Source: Dromiciops gliroides
Lineage: Eukaryota; Chordata; Mammalia; Microbiotheria; Microbiotheriidae
Assembly: GCF_019393635.1 (NCBI RefSeq)
Contig: NC_057866.1
Location: forward strand, 1,065,001 to 1,129,000
Direction: 5' to 3'
DNA: 64,000 nt
Numbering within the stretch: the stretch's first letter is position 1; each line of letters starts with the position of its first letter. Below, piece after piece: positions 62,501 through 64,000 of this stretch. A model generated the notes under the pieces. That model was not told the DNA's origin and did no database searches. It worked only from the letters and a program-made list of their open reading frames with translations. The translations under genes were made by a program, and so were the position numbers.

Positions 62501-64000
62501 ATCCCTCCTTTCCTCCCTCCCCTCCCACCAGCAGTAAGCAATTAGATGTGGGTTATACGTGTGCAATTATGTACCCTATTACCATATTAGTCGTTTTGTA
62601 CAAGAAGGCTGGATTAAGAGAAAAAAAATGAAAGAGTGAAAAATAGCAGTTCTTTCTTTGGAAGTGGAGAGTATACTTCATCCTTAGTCCTTTGGGGTTG
62701 TCTTGGATCATTGCATTGCTGAGAAGAACCAAGTCATTCACAGTTCTTCGTCAAACAACATGGCTGTCTCTGTACACAGTGTTCTCCTGGTTCTGCTCAC
62801 TTCACTATACATCAGTTCATACGAGTCTTTCCAGGCCTTTCTGAAATCATCCTGCTTGTCCTGCACAATGATATTCCATCACCATCATATACCCCAATGG
62901 ATGGGCATCCCCTTGATTTCCAATTCTTTGCCACCACAAAGAGAGCGGCTAGAAATATTTTTGTCCATGTGGGTCCTTTTCCCTTTTCTATGGTCTCTTT
63001 GGGATACAGACCTAGCAGTGGTATTGCTGGAGCAAAGGGCATGCACAGTCCTGGAGCCTTTTGGGCAGAGTTCCAAATTGCTCTCTAGGATGGTTGGATC
63101 TTTTCACAACTCTACCAACAGTGGATCAGCATCCCAGTTTTTGAGAAATTGTCTTCATGTGGTACCCTGCCACTCTCATTCCTCCTTCCAAATATCAGGG
63201 AAATATATGGGTCAACAGGCTTTTCTAAAGCTGTCTCTCCTTGTTTCTGCTGTCAGTATGACAGCGCCCCATTGGCATTTTTCCAGCTGGGCGCCTATGT
63301 CTGTCCTTGGCCTTCTAGATTAGGAGCACATGGGTGCCCACCCCCTACTTTGGGAATGAACAGCAAAAGTATGACCAGACCACGCCACGCTCTCTTGAGC
63401 TTCCTTTTCCTTCAGTGAGAGTGTACTGAGGGCCAGGCACTGTGCTAACTGCCCAAGAGCCAGCACCTGCCCCTGAGAAGCTCACATGTGCTTGAATGTA
63501 GTGCTGGGGAATACTCAGGAGACGGGCACGGCCTTCCTCTGTCTGCTCACCCACTTTCTTCCTCACATATTGTTGAGCTCTCCTGTGCCCTGTGTTGATC
63601 CCACCTCTTCACTGCTTACAGGCTTATTCACATTCACAGCAGTCTCTGTTGCCCTTGGGGTGACAGGGGAGGGGAAGAGGGGGCAAATTCTCTGCTTCAG
63701 ATGCATCTGATGCCATTGAAAGGATAATGAAGTGGAGAAGCTAGTGCATGGAGGCCCACAGGGTTGTTAAAAGCCCTGCCTAGGTTCTTTGGCCACCTCT
63801 CCCGCAGAACTGGGCCCCTGTAAAGAATTTAGGGGGACGTTGTTCCGTCATTTTTTTTCAGTTTTGTTTGGGGTCTTCTTGGCAGAAACACTGGAGTAGT
63901 GGTTGGCCACTTCCTTCTCCCGCTCATTGTACAGATGAGGAAACCGAAACAAACAGGGTGAAGTGACTTGCCCAGAGTCACACGGCTAGGAAGTGTCTGA
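22192..64000 (+). CDS. AP2A2: AP2A2 gene, 5' part (AP-2 adaptor complex subunit alpha-C); span of exons 1-5, runs off the right edge
   Basis: Five plus-strand exons join in frame to give residues 1-201 of a protein of about 939 residues in human. Alpha-adaptin is a large subunit of the AP-2 heterotetramer, which links clathrin to PtdIns(4,5)P2 and cargo at the plasma membrane during endocytosis. The visible part is the start of the trunk solenoid. Known functional residues are present: Arg21 (acidic dileucine cargo binding), Lys43 and Lys55-57 (phosphoinositide binding). Paralogue choice: [29 protein letters not shown] and [17 protein letters not shown] match AP2A2 rather than AP2A1 ([46 protein letters not shown]). 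Divergent CHID1 supports this. All junctions are GT/AG with matching phases. Confidence 0.95.
22259..24780. other. AP2A2 intron 1, first part: nothing coding recognised
   Basis: CpG-rich for about 500 bases, then ordinary sequence. There are C or G runs near 22300, 23405 and 23630, and an 18-base tandem duplication CAACCAGGCAAGCTCCCC near 23600-23637. Confidence 0.5.
24792..24946 (-). mobile_element. Marsupial SINE
   Basis: Full minus copy between near-identical flanks GGGAAGAGCTTTT (left) and GGGAGGAGCTTTT (right), a target duplication with one mismatch. Confidence 0.92.
25230..25700 (+). repeat. L2-like 3'-region fragment with a local duplication
   Basis: Pyrimidine-rich L2-type sequence. 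ATCTGCCTTCCCTGCTTCCC occurs twice in tandem near 25317 and 25347. Diverged, so the family call is tentative. Confidence 0.4.
25988..26149 (-). mobile_element. Marsupial SINE with a 10-bp target duplication
   Basis: Full minus copy with a TGTGTTTG-type tail. TGGCTTCTTT is found at 25978-25987 and 26150-26159. Confidence 0.92.
26200..26370 (+). repeat. L2 3' end
   Basis: GGCTCCTTGAGGGCAGGCACC, TTGTACCTCCAGTGCATAGC and GCGCTTAATAAATGCTCC are the terminal order of LINE-2. Confidence 0.75.
26370..27337. other. AP2A2 intron 1: nothing recognised
   Basis: No repeat signature and no supported exon were seen. Confidence 0.4.
27338..27492 (-). mobile_element. Marsupial SINE with a 10-bp target duplication
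   Basis: Full minus copy with a (GTTTTT)n tail. AGAGTTACTC is found at 27328-27337 and 27493-27502. Confidence 0.93.
27700..28590 (+). repeat. L2-like fragments
   Basis: Contains GGCAGCTTCTTCAGGGCAGGG near 28110, CCCTCAGGGCAGGAATTGC near 28342 and ACACAGTAGGCATTCAATATG near 28549, the L2 terminal motifs. Boundaries are uncertain. Confidence 0.5.
28985..29135 (-). mobile_element. Diverged L1 3'-end fragment
   Basis: Minus orientation: AACTGTTCTCCTG, GGTTCTGCTCCCTTTCCTCTGCATCAGT corresponds to the L1 segment seen more clearly at 62780-62820. Confidence 0.5.
29140..30190. other. AP2A2 intron 1: nothing recognised
   Basis: Apparently unique sequence; an L2-like motif GGCAGCCCCTTGAGAGCAGG lies near 30018. 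Confidence 0.4.
30200..30400 (+). repeat. MIR element
   Basis: GGAGTCAGGAAGACCTGAGTTTAAATCCTGCC, GTGTGACTGTGG, GTTTCCCTAACTGTAAAAAGGG and TTGTGAGACC follow MIR order. Confidence 0.8.
31283..31314. repeat. (TG)n microsatellite
   Basis: About 16 TG dinucleotides followed by TATGTATATG. Confidence 0.95.
31700..31970 (+). repeat. Pyrimidine-rich L2-like remnant
   Basis: CCTTGCTTGCTCCCTC, TTGACATCTTTATCTGTATG type sequence. Weak; could be unrelated low-complexity DNA. Confidence 0.3.
32590..32905 (-). mobile_element. L1/HAL1-type 3'-end fragment (left part of an interrupted copy)
   Basis: Minus orientation: AGAATGTCTCATTCACAGGAG, TGGACATTATACTGATCAGAG and GGTTCTCCTGGTTCAGTTCA. It resumes at about 33408 after an inserted LTR. 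Confidence 0.6.
32910..33405 (-). mobile_element. Solo-LTR-like insertion inside an L1 fragment
   Basis: On the minus strand a polyadenylation signal (AATAAA at 33008-33003) is followed by a U5-like tail that includes GGTGACCACTCGGTAG. The inserted block splits L1 sequence that resumes at GGTCTTTCCTGGTTTCTCTG (33416). Exact ends are unclear. Confidence 0.5.
33408..33615 (-). mobile_element. L1/HAL1-type 3'-end fragment (right part)
   Basis: TTTATTCCATCACATTGATATACCACACCTTGTTGAGCC and TGCTGTAAATATCTTTGTAT match the other L1 ends in the window, minus orientation. Confidence 0.7.
34047..34400 (-). mobile_element. L1-type 3' end (tail and 3' UTR)
   Basis: Starts in an A-rich tail (TTTTA repeats on the plus strand). 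TAAAAGTATTTTATTATTTTCCAGTGACA, TTCATAAGATTTTTAGTTCC and CTGGATGTGGAAGACATTTTCC follow. Nearly the same sequence recurs at 55445. Confidence 0.85.
34400..35090 (-). mobile_element. L1/HAL1-related internal sequence (tentative)
   Basis: Directly follows the L1 tail but is not ORF2. It holds CCTTTGCCTTTTAGAATATCACATCCC, which resembles the ORF1-distal segment at 58950 of the HAL1-type copy, and A/G-rich coiled-coil-like codons when read on the minus strand (34900-35080). It also has a T18 run at 34758. Confidence 0.4.
35095..36130 (-). mobile_element. HAL1-type element, 3' portion (tail, partial ORF2 end, spacer), split by a SINE
   Basis: L1-type tail (35105-35574) is followed, beyond a SINE, by CCTATTCCCTTCCCATGATATTTACTC and GGGTTAAATAGATTACTCCTCCCAATTGGG. 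The same spacer follows the L1 tail at 58150-58350. The repeated joining of an L1 3' end to this non-ORF2 spacer marks a half-L1 structure. Confidence 0.6.
35575..35742 (-). mobile_element. Marsupial SINE with a perfect 15-bp target duplication
   Basis: AGTATCCTGTTCATC is at 35560-35574 and 35743-35757, inside the HAL1-type copy. Its head carries a tandem GCTTTATCCACTGT (35707-35720 and 35725-35738). Confidence 0.95.
36140..36365 (+). repeat. L2 3' end
   Basis: CACTGGAATGCTCTGCTCTGC, CTACATCGTCCTCTGCACTGC, GGTGTTTCATAAATGTGGATTGATTGATTGATTG: LINE-2 order with its terminal short tandem repeat. Confidence 0.65.
36370..37620. other. AP2A2 intron 1: nothing recognised
   Basis: GC-rich unique-looking sequence; ORFs on both strands lack recognisable similarity or splice support. 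Confidence 0.4.
37729..37897 (+). mobile_element. Marsupial SINE
   Basis: GGGGGCAACTAGGTGGCGCAG head, CTAGCTGTGTGACCCTGG, (AAAAG)n tail. Confidence 0.93.
38098..38254 (-). mobile_element. Marsupial SINE, left of a pair at one target site
   Basis: Full minus copy bounded by GACAGACACGTTTCT at 38083-38097 and 38255-38269. Confidence 0.95.
38270..38425 (-). mobile_element. Marsupial SINE, right of a pair at one target site
   Basis: Full minus copy bounded by GACAGACACGTTTCT at 38255-38269 and 38426-38440. It differs from its neighbour at many positions, e.g. GGATCCGAACCC against GGATTTGAACTC. Confidence 0.95.
39091..39259 (-). mobile_element. Marsupial SINE
   Basis: Full minus copy between ATGGACGCTG and ACGGGCGCTG, an imperfect target duplication. 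It lies inside an older MIR-like repeat (39010-39370). Confidence 0.92.
39270..39375 (-). repeat. MIR fragment
   Basis: CATTTTACACATGAGACTGAGGC and GGTCGGATTTGAACCCAGCACC in minus MIR order, beside the SINE. Confidence 0.65.
39380..42235. other. AP2A2 intron 1: mostly unrecognised
   Basis: No supported exon. There are C runs at 39661-39674 and near 41090. Long open frames here have low-complexity GC-rich composition and no recognisable domain. Confidence 0.45.
42240..43700 (-). repeat. L2 ORF2-derived fragment (reverse-transcriptase end), split by a pyrimidine repeat
   Basis: Read on the minus strand the two flanks keep LINE-2 ORF2 blocks in order: GDLV and residues of an ADDSQ.YIYS-type region near 43560-43650, then LSKSIIL-type helix codons near 42850. 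The plus strand has the common L2 antisense phrases GGAGATGGCCAGTCGGCAG and GGGGTGACGTGGTCGGAGC. Frames are broken. The tract 42903-43318 has expanded inside it. Confidence 0.55.
42903..43318. repeat. Long C/T minisatellite (CCTCCTCCCCCCTTCC type)
   Basis: About 415 bases, almost only C and T on the plus strand: CCT repeats, C runs and TTT steps recurring at roughly 30-45 base spacing. The minus strand is G/A-rich with many GGGG runs. Pro-rich and Gly-rich ORFs over it are artefacts. Confidence 0.95.
43740..43935 (+). mobile_element. L1 ORF2 linker fragment
   Basis: Reads [13 protein letters not shown], then [17 protein letters not shown]. This matches the charged helix between endonuclease and reverse transcriptase of L1 ORF2 (QLKELEKEEQ and EITKIRAELKEIE in human L1). 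Only this piece remains. Confidence 0.75.
43940..45865. other. AP2A2 intron 1, last part: mostly unrecognised
   Basis: A MIR-like stretch lies near 44830-44940 (GGGTCAGAGAGATCTGGGTTC). Long open frames over 45096-45835 have no recognisable domain. Confidence 0.4.
45866..45934 (+). CDS. AP2A2: AP2A2 exon 2
   Basis: 69 nt between the acceptor TTCTTTTTCAG and the donor GTGAGT; phase 1 at both ends. It reads (C)[22 protein letters not shown]. These are residues 23-45, identical as I recall it to the human protein. It includes Lys43 of the phosphoinositide patch. Intron 1 before it is about 23.6 kb. Confidence 0.96.
46195..46830 (-). mobile_element. Solo LTR of an endogenous retrovirus, AP2A2 intron 2
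   Basis: Minus orientation, about 260 bases after exon 2. On the minus strand it has GTGACATCACTC-type U3 sequence, then a polyadenylation signal AATAAA at 46359-46354, then an R/U5 tail. It ends near AATTTGGCACCAA. Antisense to AP2A2. No internal retroviral genes adjoin. End points are approximate. Confidence 0.6.
46960..47620 (+). repeat. L2 3' region containing a (TG)n
   Basis: CCAGACTATTGCAGTGGCTGG, AACTTCAGTGGCTCCCTATTACC, AAGCCCTTCCCTG and GAGCTGCCTGAGGTCAGGGAC in LINE-2 order. A (TG)15 microsatellite sits at 47509-47539 within it. Confidence 0.75.
47630..48640. other. AP2A2 intron 2: nothing recognised
   Basis: A short TGTG-rich run lies near 48151-48195. No supported exon. Confidence 0.4.
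48660..48960. repeat. 48-bp minisatellite, about 6.3 copies
   Basis: Unit begins TGGCTCATGGACGGATGGAC and ends GCCCGACCTCTG. Starts are at 48660, 48708, 48756, 48804, 48852, then a 44-base unit, then 48896 and a partial copy at 48944. Three central units are identical. There are no spacers, so it is a tandem repeat. The unit length keeps frames open on both strands. Confidence 0.95.
48970..50270. other. AP2A2 intron 2: nothing recognised apart from a C19 run
   Basis: Nineteen C at 49694-49712. Otherwise no repeat signature or exon support. Confidence 0.45.
50620..51210 (-). mobile_element. Possible LTR, AP2A2 intron 2
   Basis: Minus-strand reading has an A/T-rich polyadenylation-like region near 50630-50660 preceded by CCAAT-type sequence (ATTGGTT at 50856 on the plus strand). 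Weak; no clear ends. Confidence 0.25.
51342..51484 (+). CDS. AP2A2: AP2A2 exon 3
   Basis: 143 nt: two bases finishing Gly46, then 47 codons (residues 47-93). It contains [12 protein letters not shown], whose Lys55-57 bind PtdIns(4,5)P2, then [18 protein letters not shown] and RYTEKQI. Arg in NRYTEKQ is an AP2A2 marker. The acceptor is CTCTCCCATAG before 51342 and the donor is GTGAGT after 51484, phase 0. Confidence 0.96.
52125..52330 (+). repeat. MIR element, AP2A2 intron 3
   Basis: TCTGGAGTCAGGTCTGGAGA, CCAGCTGTGTGACCCC, CTCAGTTTCCTCACCTGTAAAATGGGGGC and GTAAAGCACTCTGCAG in full MIR order. Confidence 0.85.
52864..53057 (+). CDS. AP2A2: AP2A2 exon 4
   Basis: 194 nt: 64 codons plus two bases (residues 94-158). 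It reads [35 protein letters not shown] and [21 protein letters not shown] and [11 protein letters not shown] match alpha-C, not alpha-A. The acceptor is GGGACACAG; the donor is GTAGGT. This is helical-repeat trunk sequence. A run of 13 G at 52772-52784 lies about 80 nt before the acceptor. Confidence 0.96.
54541..54682 (-). mobile_element. Marsupial SINE inside the HAL1-type element
   Basis: Minus copy between imperfect duplications AAAACTGGTTTTTA and AAAACTGTTTTTA. Confidence 0.9.
55081..55235 (+). mobile_element. Marsupial SINE with a perfect 14-bp target duplication
   Basis: AGAAAACTGCTCAG is at 55067-55080 and 55236-55249. Long poly-A tail. It splits the ORF1-like region of the HAL1-type element. 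Confidence 0.95.
55440..56290 (-). mobile_element. 5'-truncated L1 3' end inserted antisense
   Basis: Starts at a poly-T (55441). ATCATAAAAGTATTTTATTATTTTCCAG, CTGGATGTGGAGAACATTTTCC, TTCCATTACATTCATCTACC, TTCAGCCATTTCCC and CTAGTAGTGGTATTACTGGGTC are the L1 3' UTR and ORF2 end in reverse. It interrupts the HAL1-type element. Confidence 0.85.
57605..59035 (-). mobile_element. HAL1-type element, 3' portion
   Basis: Plus-strand order: L1 tail and short ORF2 end (57605-58115), then spacer (58140-58560, with a repeated GATTACTCCACCCA motif), a decayed SINE, then 58800-59035. Read on the minus strand that last part has the ORF1 C-terminal phrase for TYPAK (CTACCCAGCAAAA). ORF1 thus joins the L1 end without RT. 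Confidence 0.6.
58660..58780 (+). mobile_element. Decayed marsupial SINE
   Basis: CTAGCTAGGTGACACAGTGGACAAAGCATC keeps the SINE head; the rest is strongly diverged. Confidence 0.6.
59799..59928 (+). CDS. AP2A2: AP2A2 exon 5
   Basis: 130 nt: one base finishing Gly158, then 43 codons (residues 159-201). It reads [38 protein letters not shown] and NDQHL. The whole segment matches AP2A2 over AP2A1. The acceptor is GGTCTTTCAG; the donor is GTGAGC after 59928, phase 0. The next exon should begin GVVTAA; none was found before 64000. Confidence 0.96.
60442..60599 (+). mobile_element. Marsupial SINE with a perfect 15-bp target duplication
   Basis: AACAATCTTGTTCAG is at 60427-60441 and 60600-60614. 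The tail is C-rich rather than A-rich. Confidence 0.93.
60710..61080 (+). mobile_element. Possible LTR remnant split by a SINE
   Basis: To the right of the SINE are a CCAAT box (AACCAATCAGAG near 60993) and a TATA-like CCTATAAGC (near 61041) in promoter spacing. No end motifs were secured. Confidence 0.3.
60820..60975 (-). mobile_element. Marsupial SINE
   Basis: Minus copy with a (GTTT)n tail; AGTGACTTGCCCAGGGTCAC core and GCTGCC end. Flanks share an imperfect TCNNTAATT. Confidence 0.92.
61095..61795 (+). mobile_element. 5'-truncated L1 3' end with an embedded SINE tail
   Basis: GCATTATTGGTGGAGCTGTGC, ATTATAGCAGCTC, GGCTGAACAAGTTAC, GTGATGGAATGCTGTTGTGC, then after 61515 GATGATCAGCTGTGAAAG and an A-rich end. 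Frames are broken. Confidence 0.8.
61468..61514 (+). mobile_element. SINE 3' fragment embedded in an L1
   Basis: GCTGTGTGACCCTGGGCAAG and TCACTTAACCCTCATTGCCC are the last third of the SINE, lying exactly where about 100 bases of L1 are missing. Confidence 0.8.
61800..62435. other. AP2A2 intron 5: nothing recognised
   Basis: An open frame of about 160 codons starting at 61633 begins inside L1 sequence and has no domain; no exon with GVVTAA-type coding was seen. Confidence 0.5.
62440..63160 (-). mobile_element. 5'-truncated L1 3' end with recognisable ORF2 C-terminus
   Basis: On the minus strand 63042-62812 reads [14 protein letters not shown], then [14 protein letters not shown], the end of L1 ORF2 (PAIPLLGIYPK and FIAALF..AK.W in human L1). 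The 3' UTR and an A-rich tail follow leftwards to 62440. Confidence 0.85.
63170..63900. other. AP2A2 intron 5, right end: nothing recognised
   Basis: No supported exon; an interspersed-repeat phrase GAGGGCCAGGCACTGTGC lies near 63430. Confidence 0.4.
63915..64000 (-). repeat. MIR or SINE fragment cut by the window end
   Basis: ACAGATGAGGAAACCGAAAC and GAAGTGACTTGCCCAGAGTCAC in minus orientation. Confidence 0.7.

Overview
The window is nuclear DNA from a mammal, almost certainly a marsupial. About 18 copies or fragments of the tRNA-derived SINE typical of marsupials (WSINE1/Mar1 type) are scattered through it, along with marsupial-type L1 3' ends, half-L1 (HAL1-type) elements, old MIR and L2 repeats and several retroviral LTRs. 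Only two protein-coding genes can be supported. Both are split into short exons and both run off the window.

Left third (minus strand): CHID1, a secreted/lysosomal chitinase-like protein of the GH18 fold. A CpG-rich promoter with a perfect CRE palindrome lies near 11.9 kb. Five coding exons follow leftwards at 9491-9632, 6607-6756, 3356-3488, 1709-1753 and 1036-1142, encoding residues 1 to about 182. The rest of the gene lies beyond the left edge. The reading frame is intact at every splice junction.

Middle (about 11.9-21.7 kb): a gene-free spacer between two divergent promoters. It holds MIR, L2, SINEs (including an unusual SINE dimer), a probable LTR, a 27-bp minisatellite and a TG repeat.

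Right two thirds (plus strand): AP2A2, the alpha-C large subunit of the AP-2 clathrin adaptor. It starts in a CpG island at 21.7-22.8 kb with a (CTG)9 run in the inferred 5' UTR and the ATG at 22192. Exons are at 22192-22258, 45866-45934, 51342-51484, 52864-53057 and 59799-59928, encoding residues 1-201. The remaining exons are beyond the right edge. Intron 1 is about 23.6 kb and rich in repeats. CHID1 and AP2A2 are also divergent neighbours on human 11p15.5, so this is conserved synteny. The genes are neighbours and no shared pathway is implied.

No new multi-gene system was found. The points most worth a second look are: a nearly complete HAL1-type retroelement carrying nested insertions; a 15-bp target site present three times around two different SINEs; a SINE pair sharing one target-site duplication; a 43-codon upstream ORF in CHID1 whose stop overlaps the main start; a G17 run just after the donor of the 45-nt CHID1 exon; the CTG run in the AP2A2 leader; and two minisatellites with units divisible by three.
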